From the NCBI RefSeq assembly GCF_002252985.1, contig NZ_NHPJ01000060.1, forward strand, positions 1 through 64,000: a DNA stretch of 64,000 nucleotides, in the 5' to 3' direction. The stretch is from Halorubrum halodurans. Its GTDB lineage: Archaea > Halobacteriota > Halobacteria > Halobacteriales > Haloferacaceae. Position 1 is the first letter of the stretch. Each line of letters starts with the position of its first letter. Below, one piece after another: positions 33,956 through 41,719 of this stretch. The notes under the pieces are model-generated. The model worked only from the letters and a program-made list of their open reading frames with translations. It was not told the origin of the DNA and made no database searches. The translations under genes and the position numbers were made by a program.

Positions 33956-35815
33956 ATGAAGGTCCACGTCGGGTCGGCGGCGACGGCCGAGGAGGCCGAG
34001 GCGATCGCCCGGTCGCTCGCGGCGCACCTCGGCGTCGGCGTCGAGGTTCACGTCGGGGACGACGGGGAGCCCGTCGCGAGCGCGGACCCTCCCGAGACGG
34101 CCTATCCCCTCGAGGACGATCTGGGCCCCACCGACCGCGAGCGCGACCTCCGGGCGGAGATCGCGGACATTCGGGAGGGCGGCCCCGCGAAGTACCGCGA
34201 GCGACTGGAGGAGCAGGGGAAGCTGTTCGTCCGCGACCGGCTCGACCTCTGGTTCGGCGGCGAGGGCGGGACGCGCGGCGCGGGCGACGCGTCCGCCGGC
34301 GGCCCGGCCGGAGTGCGCTTCGAGGACGGGACGTTCGCCGCCTTCGACGACTGGCACCCGGACGCGCCGGGACGGGACGGCGGGAGCGACGGCGGCGACG
34401 AGGGCACCGGCGACGACGCGGACGGCGAGAGCGATGGCGCGGAGGCGTCCGACGACGGCGACCGCCTCCCGGCCGACGGCCTCCTGACGGGCGGTGCCGA
34501 GTTCGAGGGGCGCGACGTCCACTTCATGGCCAACGACTTCACGGTGAAGGCGGGGTCGATGGCGGCGAAGGGCGTCGAGAAGTTCCTCCGGATGCAACGA
34601 CGCGCGCTGAAGACGGGCAACCCGGTTCTCTACCTGATGGACTCCTCGGGCGGGCGGATCGACCGGCAGTCCGGCTTCTTCGCCAACCGCGAGGGGATCG
34701 GGAAGTACTACTACAACCACTCGATGCTGTCGGGGGCGGTCCCGCAGATCTGCGTGCTCTACGGCCCCTGTATCGCCGGGGCGGCGTACACGCCCGTCTT
34801 CGCCGACTTCACCGTGATGGTCGAGGACGTCTCCGCGATGGCGATCGCCTCCCCCCGAATGGTCGAGATGGTCACCGGCGAGGAGATCGATCTACGGGAA
34901 CTGGGCGGTCCGCGGATCCACGCCGAGGAGTCCGGCTCCGCGGACCTCGTCGCCCGCGACGAGGAACACGCCCGCGAGCTCGTCGCCGACCTGATCGGCT
35001 ACCTCCCGGACCGGGCCGGCGAGAAACCCCCGCGATCCGATCCGAAGCCGCCGAAGTTCTCGCCCGAGGGGATAGACGAGCTGATCCCCGAGTCGCCGAC
35101 CCGCCCGTACGACGTTCGCGACCTCCTCGACCGGATCGCGGACGCGGAGTCCGTCTTCGAGCTGAAGTCGGGGTACGGATCCGAGATGCTCACCGCGTTC
35201 TGCCGGATCGACGGCCGGCCCGTCGGCGTCGTCGCCAACCAGCCGACGGAGCGCTCGGGCGCGATCTTCCCCGACGCCGCCGAGAAGTCCGCGGAGTTCG
35301 TCTGGACGTGTGACGCCTACGAGATCCCCCTCTTATACCTCTGTGACACCCCCGGCTTCATGGCGGGGAGTCAGGTGGAGAGGGACGGGATCTTGGAGAA
35401 GGGAAAGAAGCTGATCTACGCCACGTCGTCCGCGACGGTCCCGAAACAGACGGTCGTGGTTCGAAAGGCGTACGGCGCGGGGATCTACGCGATGGGCGGG
35501 CCCGCCTACGACCCCGAGAGCACCATCGGGCTCCCCTCCGGCGAGATCGCGATCATGGGGCCGGAGGCCGCGATCAACGCGGTGTACGCCAGAAAGCTCG
35601 CCGAGATCGACGACCCCGAGGAGCGGGCCGCGGAGGAGGCGCGGCTCCGCGAGGAGTACCGCGAGGAGATAGACGTCCATCGAATGGCGAGCGAGGTCGT
35701 CATCGACGAGATCGTCCCACCCTCCGACCTCCGCGCCCAACTCGCCGCCCGCTTCGACTTCTACGAGGACGTGGAGAAGGACCTCCCCGAGAAGAAACAC
35801 GGGACGGTGCTGTAA
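33956..35815 (+). CDS. Acyl-CoA carboxylase carboxyltransferase (beta) subunit
   Basis: A 619-residue carboxyltransferase (propionyl-/acetyl-CoA carboxylase beta or methylmalonyl-CoA decarboxylase alpha type). The carboxyltransferase core begins DVHFMANDFTVKAGSM, with the oxyanion-loop GGRIDRQSG, then GPCIAGAAYTP and YLCDTPGFMAGSQVERDGILEKGKK, and MGGPAYDPE. Residues 1-45 look like an extra N-terminal domain and an Asp/Gly/Ser linker (about 100-175) splits the N half. No biotin carrier or carboxylase gene is adjacent. Divergent from pyrH. Confidence 0.82.
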   Translation: MKVHVGSAATAEEAEAIARSLAAHLGVGVEVHVGDDGEPVASADPPETAYPLEDDLGPTDRERDLRAEIADIREGGPAKYRERLEEQGKLFVRDRLDLWFGGEGGTRGAGDASAGGPAGVRFEDGTFAAFDDWHPDAPGRDGGSDGGDEGTGDDADGESDGAEASDDGDRLPADGLLTGGAEFEGRDVHFMANDFTVKAGSMAAKGVEKFLRMQRRALKTGNPVLYLMDSSGGRIDRQSGFFANREGIGKYYYNHSMLSGAVPQICVLYGPCIAGAAYTPVFADFTVMVEDVSAMAIASPRMVEMVTGEEIDLRELGGPRIHAEESGSADLVARDEEHARELVADLIGYLPDRAGEKPPRSDPKPPKFSPEGIDELIPESPTRPYDVRDLLDRIADAESVFELKSGYGSEMLTAFCRIDGRPVGVVANQPTERSGAIFPDAAEKSAEFVWTCDAYEIPLLYLCDTPGFMAGSQVERDGILEKGKKLIYATSSATVPKQTVVVRKAYGAGIYAMGGPAYDPESTIGLPSGEIAIMGPEAAINAVYARKLAEIDDPEERAAEEARLREEYREEIDVHRMASEVVIDEIVPPSDLRAQLAARFDFYEDVEKDLPEKKHGTVL

Positions 35816-35858
35816 GGCGAATACGGTTTTGGAGTCGGAGCCGTATGATCCCGTCGTG

Positions 35859-36479
35859 ATGCTGGACGTGAGTACGTGGAGAAGCGACGTTCGAAGGGAG
35901 TACCAGCGAACGTTCGTCGCCGAGACGCTTCGGGAGATCGACGCCATGATCGACGTGTTCCCCCGGTCGGTTCGAGCCGAGGCGAGGTTCGAGGAACACA
36001 GCGTGGACGTGGAGTCGGTCTACGGGAGCCTCCACACCGAGATCGAATCCCCCGAAGATCTCGAAGCGGCGGTCTTCGAAGAGAGGCGGGACTCGTGGGA
36101 GGCCTCCCGCGAGTTCGTCGAGTCGTTACGCCTGCTCTCGGGTACTGTGGCCGTTCTCGCGCCGGTCGACGACGACGGCGACCTTCCCGAGGACGGGGAC
36201 GAGCCGGTCATCGAAACGATGTGGACGGTACAGTTGGTCGATCGGCGGTTCGAGACCCTCCAGTCGTTGGTCACCGGATCGATATCGGGCAAGGCAAAGA
36301 GCAAGATAAAGAGCGTGTTCGGCTGGATCAGGAACACCCTCTCGTCGATATCGTCGCGGCTGTGGAGCCTGGTCTCCTCCCACACCAGTCTTCGGGAGTG
36401 GAGCGTCACCGGCGGGGCCGGCGTCTCGATGTTCGGCCTCCAGGGCACCGCCGACGTGTCGTTGACGTTCGGTCCCTGA
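35859..36479 (+). CDS. Hypothetical soluble protein (206 residues)
   Basis: Starts MLDVSTWRSDVRREYQRTF at 35859; a TATA-like GGTTTTGG lies about 30 bases before. It is unrecognised. The N half is alpha-helical and acidic; residues about 130-165 are lysine-rich and helical (SGKAKSKIKSVFGWIRNTLSSISSRLW), amphipathic and unlike the rest of the acidic proteome; the C terminus is glycine/valine-rich (VTGGAGVSMFGLQGTADVSL). It could be membrane-associated or an effector-like protein. Base composition is slightly lower in GC than the neighbours. Confidence 0.6.
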   Translation: MLDVSTWRSDVRREYQRTFVAETLREIDAMIDVFPRSVRAEARFEEHSVDVESVYGSLHTEIESPEDLEAAVFEERRDSWEASREFVESLRLLSGTVAVLAPVDDDGDLPEDGDEPVIETMWTVQLVDRRFETLQSLVTGSISGKAKSKIKSVFGWIRNTLSSISSRLWSLVSSHTSLREWSVTGGAGVSMFGLQGTADVSLTFGP

Positions 36480-36557
36480 TCGGCTCCGGAGCGGTCCGAT
36501 CCCCGGAACCCTGTGGATGGTGATCTTATATGCGGCGCACGCGACCGTGAGCGAACG

Positions 36558-37085
36558 ATGATCGAGACCGGCGTCAAAGCCCCCGACTTCGCCGCGCCGG
36601 CGGTCGCCGACGGGCGGGCGACCGAACTCGCGCTGTACCGGCTCGTGGAGGCGCATCGCGCGGTCGTCCTCGCGTTCGCGCCGGCGACGTTCGTCCCGAC
36701 GACCACGGCGGCGTTCGCGGCGGTCCGGGACGCCGGATGGCACGACCGGGAGGACCTGGCCGTGGTCGCGCTGACCGGCGACTCGCTGTACGCCGGGTTC
36801 GCGTACGTCGACCGCTTCGACCTCCCGTTCCCGGTCGTCTCGGACTTCCACGGCGGGATCGCCGACTCCTATGACCTGCTGGCCGACTCGTGGGAGGGGC
36901 ACGCCGACGTCCCGCGCCGCGCGACCGTCGTGATCGACGGCGACTGGCGGGTGCGGTTCGCCGAGGCGACGACCGACGCGCTCGACCGCCCCGCGCCCGC
37001 GCCGGTCGAGAACGCGACCGCGACGCTCCGCGAGTCGGGCGTTGACGTCGACCACCCGCGCGTGAACTACGACGGACCGTGGTGA
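36558..37085 (+). CDS. Peroxiredoxin-fold (redoxin) protein without cysteine
   Basis: A 175-residue AhpC/TSA-fold protein. It starts MIETGVKAPDFAAPAVADGR, the usual Prx N terminus, and the active-site strand reads LAFAPATFVPTTTAAF (38-53), where the peroxidatic cysteine of the F-P-x-x-F-x-P-x-C-T pattern is replaced by Thr49. No cysteine occurs anywhere in the protein, so Prx peroxidase chemistry is excluded. Downstream VVSDFHGGIADSYDLL and RRATVVIDGDWRVRF are kept. TATA CTTATATGC is about 30 bases before the ATG. Probably a regulatory or scaffold role. Confidence 0.85.
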   Translation: MIETGVKAPDFAAPAVADGRATELALYRLVEAHRAVVLAFAPATFVPTTTAAFAAVRDAGWHDREDLAVVALTGDSLYAGFAYVDRFDLPFPVVSDFHGGIADSYDLLADSWEGHADVPRRATVVIDGDWRVRFAEATTDALDRPAPAPVENATATLRESGVDVDHPRVNYDGPW

Positions 37086-37162
37086 GACCGCCGCGTCGTC
37101 TCACCGACCTCGGAGCGGAGTCGAACTGTCGTTATTTGTGTCTCGAGGGAGACACGGGGACC

Positions 37163-37462
37163 ATGCCCTCCGTCCTCTCCGACCTCGTGTTCGACGAGCC
37201 GTCCGGTCGACCCGACGCGCTCGTCCAGTTCGCGGGAGCGATCGCGTTCCTGGGACTGTACGGCTACTCCAGGATCGTCGGCGACATCGACTCGAGCGAC
37301 TGGCTGCTCGTCATGGCTCTCGGGGCCACGCTAGCCGGCGTCGCTGAGTCCCTTCCGCACGACCGGCGTCTCGCGGCCGGCACGCTTCGACTGGCGGCTG
37401 TCTCCGTGCTGTCGTGTCTGATCGTCGCCATCGTCCTCGATCCGGGGGTCGTCGTCGGCTGA
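37163..37462 (+). CDS. Small membrane protein (99 residues)
   Basis: Starts MPSVLSDLVFDEPSGRPD at 37163; an in-frame ATG further upstream lies before the TATA-like TTATTTGTG (37134-37142) and is discounted. Three hydrophobic segments (about 22-42, 50-66, 78-98) suggest three membrane spans with the C terminus ending DPGVVVG. No motif is recognised. It follows the redoxin-fold gene on the same strand but has its own promoter. Confidence 0.6.
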   Translation: MPSVLSDLVFDEPSGRPDALVQFAGAIAFLGLYGYSRIVGDIDSSDWLLVMALGATLAGVAESLPHDRRLAAGTLRLAAVSVLSCLIVAIVLDPGVVVG

Positions 37463-37585
37463 CGCGGGCGGGTTTGGCTCCGTTGAACTCCCTCCTTCGG
37501 ATACGATTTGGACCGAAACGGTCGATCGATCAAGAGTGGGTATACGACGGGTGTTTCGTGAGTGATCGGGCTGAGTAGAAAGATA

Positions 37586-37853
37586 TCGTTGCTGGCGCGG
37601 TGAACACTGCCAAAGCCCCAGTCGCGAGGAGGCCGTACGCTCGCTGCGCTCCTCACTCGGTCGCTCGGTTTACTCGCTTCCTCGTTGCGGTGCTTGCGTC
37701 ACCTACGGCCTCCTCGCGACTGCCCCTTTGAATCCCACCCTAGGCCGCACAGCACCATACCTCACACCTCCCTAGCCTCGCTGCTCACTTCGTTCGCAGC
37801 ATCTCTCGCGGGCTCCTCGTGCCCCTTCGGGACACTCGGAGGCGCGCCACCGC
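37586..37853 (-). repeat. Dispersed intergenic repeat, copy C (inverted relative to copy A)
   Basis: The 627-base gap 37463-38089 contains no gene I can support. Its first part is the same repeat as at 9277-9524, in the opposite orientation: GGCGCGCCACCGCTCC at the right end and GTTGCTGGCGCGGTGAAC at the left. The central hairpin has 19-base perfect arms (37619-37637 and 37704-37722; CAGTCGCGAGGAGGCCGTA and its complement) around a 66-base loop containing the AAGCACCGCAACGAG sequence in complement. The rest of the gap up to the tRNA holds a chain of hairpins described separately. Confidence 0.8.
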
Positions 37854-37955
37854 TCCGGCGATCGCTCACTCCTTCCCTGTATTGACCACGACCGGAGTCT
37901 GACCTGTCCTCTACGGCGGATTTCAGCAGAGCCGCGAGTTTCAAGTCGCTACTGC

Positions 37956-38090
37956 CGACCGAAAGCGGTCGATGGCGTCGAACCTCTGGGTGCTTTCGAC
38001 CACTTGGTTCACAGAAAGCACCGGCCGAGACTCCCGTGAACGGAGTGAACGGGAGTCAGGCCGGTGGATCTTCGAGCGCAGCGAGAAGAT
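37956..38090 (-). other. Hairpin cluster flanking tRNA-Gly with a copy of its 3' end
   Basis: Four consecutive or overlapping stem-loops: CGACCG/CGGTCG (37956-37961, 37966-37971); GGTGCTTTC/GAAAGCACC (37989-37997, 38014-38022); a compound stem CACCGGCC plus GACTCCCGT with ACGGGAGTC plus GGCCGGTG (38019-38037, 38049-38066); and ATCTTC/GAAGAT (38068-38073, 38085-38090). The second and third share bases and are mutually exclusive. GCACCGGCCGAGA (38018-38030) exactly repeats the tRNA-Gly 3' end at 38091-38103. It could be tRNA 3' processing/termination or an attachment-site scar. Confidence 0.55.
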
Positions 38091-38160
38091 GCACCGGCCG
38101 AGATTTGAACTCGGGTTGCAACCATGGCAAGGTTGCGTGATACCACTACACTACCGGTGC
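38090..38160 (-). tRNA. trnG-GCC: tRNA-Gly (GCC)
   Basis: On the minus strand the gene starts GCACCGG and ends CCGGTGC plus discriminator A, a perfect 7-base acceptor stem. The D arm reads GTAGTGGTATCAC, the anticodon stem CAACC/GGTTG encloses the loop TTGCCAT with anticodon GCC (plus-strand bases 38126-38128), and the T arm is CCGAGTTCAAATCTCGG. Length is 71 bases with no intron and no encoded CCA. It decodes GGC/GGU, the dominant glycine codons here. Confidence 0.95.
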
Positions 38161-38203
38161 GTGCTTCGCGGTCGTAGCTCCGCCGGTGAGACACTTAAAC
38201 CTG

Positions 38204-38545
38204 TCACATTCCCGGCTCCGTGAGATCGATCGTCACCGACTCCGTCGACAGGTCGTAGAGGTTCATCTCGCGTCCCTTCGTCGAGTACCGCACCCCGACG
38301 GGCGCGATGAGGTCGACGCGCTGGAGCCGGCGCAGGTGGTAGGTGACCGCCTGAAGCGAGACGTCGAGTTCGTCGGCGATCTCGGAGGGTGTCGACGGCG
38401 ACTCGCGGACGACGGCGATCACCTCGCGGGCAGTCGTCGACGCGAGGACTTCGAGAAGCCCGTCGGACTCCCCGATCGAGACCGTGCGACGGTCCCGGTC
38501 GGCATCGGACTCCGTCGCCGACGGGGAGAGCTGTTCGAGCGTCAT
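38204..38545 (-). CDS. ArsR-like winged-helix regulator
   Basis: A 113-residue protein, start ATG at 38545. The winged helix (about residues 30-95) contains LLEVLASTTAREVIAVVRE, then ETPSEIADELDVSLQAVTYHLRRLQ as recognition region, and a wing VGVRYSTKGREMNLYDL. No metal-binding cysteines or histidine pairs. Its gene is next to the tRNA-Gly 5' end on the same strand and divergent from the CARF-like gene at 38792, with a palindrome between them. Confidence 0.83.
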   Translation of the reverse strand: MTLEQLSPSATESDADRDRRTVSIGESDGLLEVLASTTAREVIAVVRESPSTPSEIADELDVSLQAVTYHLRRLQRVDLIAPVGVRYSTKGREMNLYDLSTESVTIDLTEPGM

Positions 38546-38718
38546 CGTCGCGGATCCGTGGCGGACGATCGGCGGACTCGGGCGGCTCCATCGACGGCGG
38601 AGACGTCGGCGGCGGGGGCGGAACCTCGGTCGGGGAGGAACCACTCGATCGAATGACCGTTCTCTCTCGATGAAACGAGCATCGGCTCTCTGAAGCGACG
38701 GGATGCGGCCGGATAGGT

Positions 38719-38734
38719 ATTGTGTCGTCACAAT
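38719..38734. promoter_or_regulatory. Palindromic operator candidate
   Basis: ATTGTGTCGTCACAAT has 6-base arms (ATTGTG/CACAAT) and a 4-base centre, in the space between the divergent regulators. It lies 58 bases before the ATG at 38792. The same spacer has a second CAATAC-type element. It is a plausible binding site for one of the two adjacent DNA-binding proteins. Confidence 0.45.
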
Positions 38735-38791
38735 CGTCACGGTCGACACGACCAGCACAACACTCAATACCCGCAGGTCGTACCCACGGAC

Positions 38792-39550
38792 ATGGCCGAC
38801 CTGGACGCGCCGAGGCGGATCCACGTGGTCCCGCTCGGATACGAGAAGGACCGCATCGTCGACCCGGTCGTCGACGCCGACGCCGACGAGGCGCTCCTGT
38901 TGGAGCCGAACCCCGCCGACGAGGGCGTCGACCGCCCGGCCTACCACGAGGAGGTCAGAGAGCGGATCCGGGACGCCGGGACCCGGACGGAGACGATCGA
39001 GTGCGACATCTTCGATCTGTACAGCTCGCTGGGGACGATCGCGGAGGTGGCCAATCGCTTCCGCGATCACAGCGTCTACGTCAACCTCGCGTCCGGCTCG
39101 AAGGTGACCGCGATCGGGGGGATGATCGCGTGTATGGCGACCGGAGCAGTCCCGTACTACGTGCGCGCGGAGACGTACGCGGGCGGCGAGGAGCGGCCGG
39201 TCGCCTCGGGCGCGAGGCCGCCCGAGACGCTCCCGAAGTACCACATCGAGGAGCCGAAGCGCGAGCACGTCGCGGTCCTCGACCACGTCGACCGCGAGGG
39301 GTCCGTCACGAAGCGGGAGCTCATCGAGCACGGCCGTCGCGAGGGGCTTCCGTTCGTGGAGCGGTACGACGCGGAGGGCGTCCAGAACCCCGATCGAGGG
39401 TACTACCGGCGGCTCAACGCGCGCATCGTCGACCCTCTCGAAAGCCGCGGCTTCATCGAGATCGAGGAACACTCCAAGTACCAGTACGTCTCGCTCACGG
39501 AGAGCGGCGAGAACCACCTCCAGGCGTTCGGATACCTCCTCGAGGAGTGA
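38792..39550 (+). CDS. CARF-like domain plus winged-helix regulator (HFX_2341/DUF6293-like)
   Basis: A 252-residue protein with a Rossmann-like N-terminal domain (1-160): RRIHVVPLGYEKDRIVDPV, then VYVNLASGSKVTAIGGMIA (97-115), which resembles the nucleotide-binding turn of CARF domains of Csa3/Csm6. The C-terminal winged helix (about 165-250) includes KREHVAVLDHVDREGSVTKREL and YRRLNARIVDPLESRGFIEI. In Csa3 such a domain binds cyclic oligoadenylate. No CRISPR-Cas genes are present here, so the ligand is an open question. Confidence 0.75.
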   Translation: MADLDAPRRIHVVPLGYEKDRIVDPVVDADADEALLLEPNPADEGVDRPAYHEEVRERIRDAGTRTETIECDIFDLYSSLGTIAEVANRFRDHSVYVNLASGSKVTAIGGMIACMATGAVPYYVRAETYAGGEERPVASGARPPETLPKYHIEEPKREHVAVLDHVDREGSVTKRELIEHGRREGLPFVERYDAEGVQNPDRGYYRRLNARIVDPLESRGFIEIEEHSKYQYVSLTESGENHLQAFGYLLEE

Positions 39551-39598
39551 TCGCGGACCGGAACTCGACCTCCCGCGGTCCGCGCCCCCGTCAGCCCT

Positions 39599-40723
39599 AT
39601 GTCACTCTCGCACCGAGGGGATCCCATGGGGGTTCGTGGCACGCTCTCGGGGGCCCTCGACCGCCTCGAGCCGCCGCCGCGGCTCGTCGACTGGTCGCTT
39701 CTCGCCGTCGTGCTCGCGGAGGCGGGGACCGGGCTGGTCTCGTTCACGATCGGGACGCCCGCCGGCCGGCCGGTGTTCTGGCTCCATCGCGCGCTCGGGC
39801 TCGCGATCGTCGTCCTGCTCGGCTGGAAGCTCGCCCGCGTCCGCCATCGCCTGACCGACCGGACGCTGTGGCGGCGATCGACCGCGCTCTCGGTGCTGGC
39901 GCTCGTCGCCGCGGTCGGGACGGTCTCGACGGGGATCGTCTGGGTGTTCGGGCTCGACGTCCGGCTCTCCTACTGGACGCTGTTATCCGTCCACGTCGGC
40001 TTCGGGCTGGCGCTCGTGCCCCTCGTCGCCGCCCACGCCGCGACGCGGTTCCGGCCGCCGAGGCGGGTCGACTTCGAGGGGCGGCGGACCGCGATCCGGT
40101 ACGGAATACTGTTGATCGCGGGCGCGGTCGTCTATCGGCTCCAACAGGGCGCGAACCGGCTGCTCTCGACGCCCGGCGCGGACCGGCGGTTCACCGGGTC
40201 ACAGCCGCGAGAGGGGGAGGGGAACGGCGCGTTCCCGGTCACGTCCTGGGTCGCCGACGACCCCGACCCGATCGACCGGGCCGACTACCGGCTCTCGGTG
40301 ACCGGGCTCGTCGCGGATCCGCGGGAGTTCGCCGCTGACGACCTCGAGCGCGTCGGCGGCGACGAGACGTCGGCCCTGCTCGACTGTACGAGCGGCTGGT
40401 ACACGGTCCAGGAGTGGGGCGGCGTACGCGTCGGCGACCTGCTCGCGGCGGCCGGCGGGGTGGCGGGGGACGATCCGGCGTACGTCCGGTTCGTCTCCGT
40501 CACGGGGTACCGGTGGACCCTCCCGATCGCGGAGGCCGAGGACGCCCTGCTCGCGACCCGCGTCGGCGGCGACCGGCTCTCGCACGGCCACGGCGCGCCC
40601 GCACGGCTCGTCGCGCCGGGTCGTCGGGGGTTCCAGTGGGTGAAGTGGGTGACTCGCGTCGAGGTGCGCGCGGAGCGCGACCCCGCACAGTGGGTCGTCA
40701 CGCTGGTGAGCGGGTTCGACTGA
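39599..40723 (+). CDS. Cytochrome b-like membrane domain fused to a molybdopterin (SUOX-type) oxidoreductase domain
   Basis: A 374-residue fusion. Residues 30-190 have five predicted membrane helices carrying His63, His132 and His146 as candidate haem b ligands, as in MsrQ/YedZ and ferric reductase-like proteins. Residues 195-374 form the molybdopterin domain with the metal-binding Cys263 in LLDCTSGWYTV and RGFQWVKWVTRVEV near the end, as in MsrP/YedY. In bacteria these are two proteins; here they are one chain in reversed order. No signal peptide is needed. It may reduce sulfoxides outside the cell; the substrate is uncertain. The start could be the second ATG at 39626. Confidence 0.78.
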   Translation: MSLSHRGDPMGVRGTLSGALDRLEPPPRLVDWSLLAVVLAEAGTGLVSFTIGTPAGRPVFWLHRALGLAIVVLLGWKLARVRHRLTDRTLWRRSTALSVLALVAAVGTVSTGIVWVFGLDVRLSYWTLLSVHVGFGLALVPLVAAHAATRFRPPRRVDFEGRRTAIRYGILLIAGAVVYRLQQGANRLLSTPGADRRFTGSQPREGEGNGAFPVTSWVADDPDPIDRADYRLSVTGLVADPREFAADDLERVGGDETSALLDCTSGWYTVQEWGGVRVGDLLAAAGGVAGDDPAYVRFVSVTGYRWTLPIAEAEDALLATRVGGDRLSHGHGAPARLVAPGRRGFQWVKWVTRVEVRAERDPAQWVVTLVSGFD

Positions 40724-40806
40724 GCCCGGTCGATGGCCGGGCAACCCCGAAACCCCCGGCAGGACGCGTGTGAACGCCCCACAGCCCGGAACGCGGACCG
40801 CTATCC

Positions 40807-40813
40807 TTTTAGT
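40807..40813 (+). promoter_or_regulatory. TATA element of the ribosomal superoperon
   Basis: TTTTAGT lies 36 bases before the first gene (ATG 40849) of a run of 25 coding frames on one strand without an obvious internal promoter. It is the best candidate for the initiation site of the cluster's transcript. Confidence 0.45.
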
Positions 40814-40848
40814 CCGTCGTCCGGAATCACGGGTACAGTCTCGCCACG

Positions 40849-41715
40849 ATGCGCACCGAGGACGGACTCACGATATGTGTTCCGTCCTCGGTCGTCCGGG
40901 AAGCCGAGGACGACCGCGAGGCGACTCGCAAACTCGGCTACGTCGCCCGCGCGGCGGCGGTGTTCCGGGCGGACCGGCTCGTCGTCTTCCCCGACGGGGA
41001 GGGCGAACGACGCCGGGGCGGGGAGTACGTCCGTGCCGTGCTGGGGTACGCCGCGACGCCCCCGGAGCTCCGAAAGGACCTCTGGGGCGAACGCGACGAG
41101 CTCCGGTACGTCGGCGTGCTGCCGCCGCTGCGCGTGCCGTGGCGGACCGGCTCGGCCCCGAACGGGGACGAGTCGACAACACAGGGACTCGTGACCGAGG
41201 TCGGACCTGAAGGCCGCGTCCGGGTCAATTCCCCGCTGCGGGAACACCCGATCTCCCTGCTCGTGCCCTCCGGAATGGAGGTCGAGCGGGGGGAGCGCGT
41301 CACCATCAGGGTCTCTTCGAGAGAACCGGTCCGCGCCCGCATCACCGGGAAGCCGGAGGTCGGCTTCCAGGTCGTGGGTGCGGACCTGTCGGAAGCGCTC
41401 GCCGGCGACGGACTCGCCGTCGCCACGTCGCGACACGGGGAGGAACTCTCCGTGTCGCGGCTCGGCGACCTCGTCGCCGACGCGCGGGAGGCCGACGGCT
41501 ACACCGTCGCCTTCGGCGCGCCGGAACGGGGGCTTCCGGAGATGCTCGGGCTCTCGCCCGAGGACGTTCGGGCGGCCGTCGCCGACGGCCGCCGAGTCGA
41601 ACCCGATCCGGGGTTCGACCTCTGGCTGAACACGATCCCGGCACAGGGCAGCGGGGTAGTCCGAACGGAGGAGGCTCTGTTCGCGACCCTCGGCTCGCTC
41701 ACACTCACGGAGTAA
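40849..41715 (+). CDS. SPOUT-family RNA methyltransferase (C9orf114/MTH1-like)
   Basis: A 288-residue predicted RNA N3-uridine-type methyltransferase. The first segment ICVPSSVVREAEDDREATRKLGYVARAAAVF is the family's start; an OB-like region (about 95-155) is inserted; and the knotted C-terminal domain has VAFGAPERGLPEMLG and TIPAQGSGVVRTEEALFATL. It sits 4 bases upstream of rpl3, a position conserved in haloarchaea as I know it, linking it to ribosome assembly. The RNA target is not known. Confidence 0.8.
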   Translation: MRTEDGLTICVPSSVVREAEDDREATRKLGYVARAAAVFRADRLVVFPDGEGERRRGGEYVRAVLGYAATPPELRKDLWGERDELRYVGVLPPLRVPWRTGSAPNGDESTTQGLVTEVGPEGRVRVNSPLREHPISLLVPSGMEVERGERVTIRVSSREPVRARITGKPEVGFQVVGADLSEALAGDGLAVATSRHGEELSVSRLGDLVADAREADGYTVAFGAPERGLPEMLGLSPEDVRAAVADGRRVEPDPGFDLWLNTIPAQGSGVVRTEEALFATLGSLTLTE

Positions 41716-41719
41716 ACAC

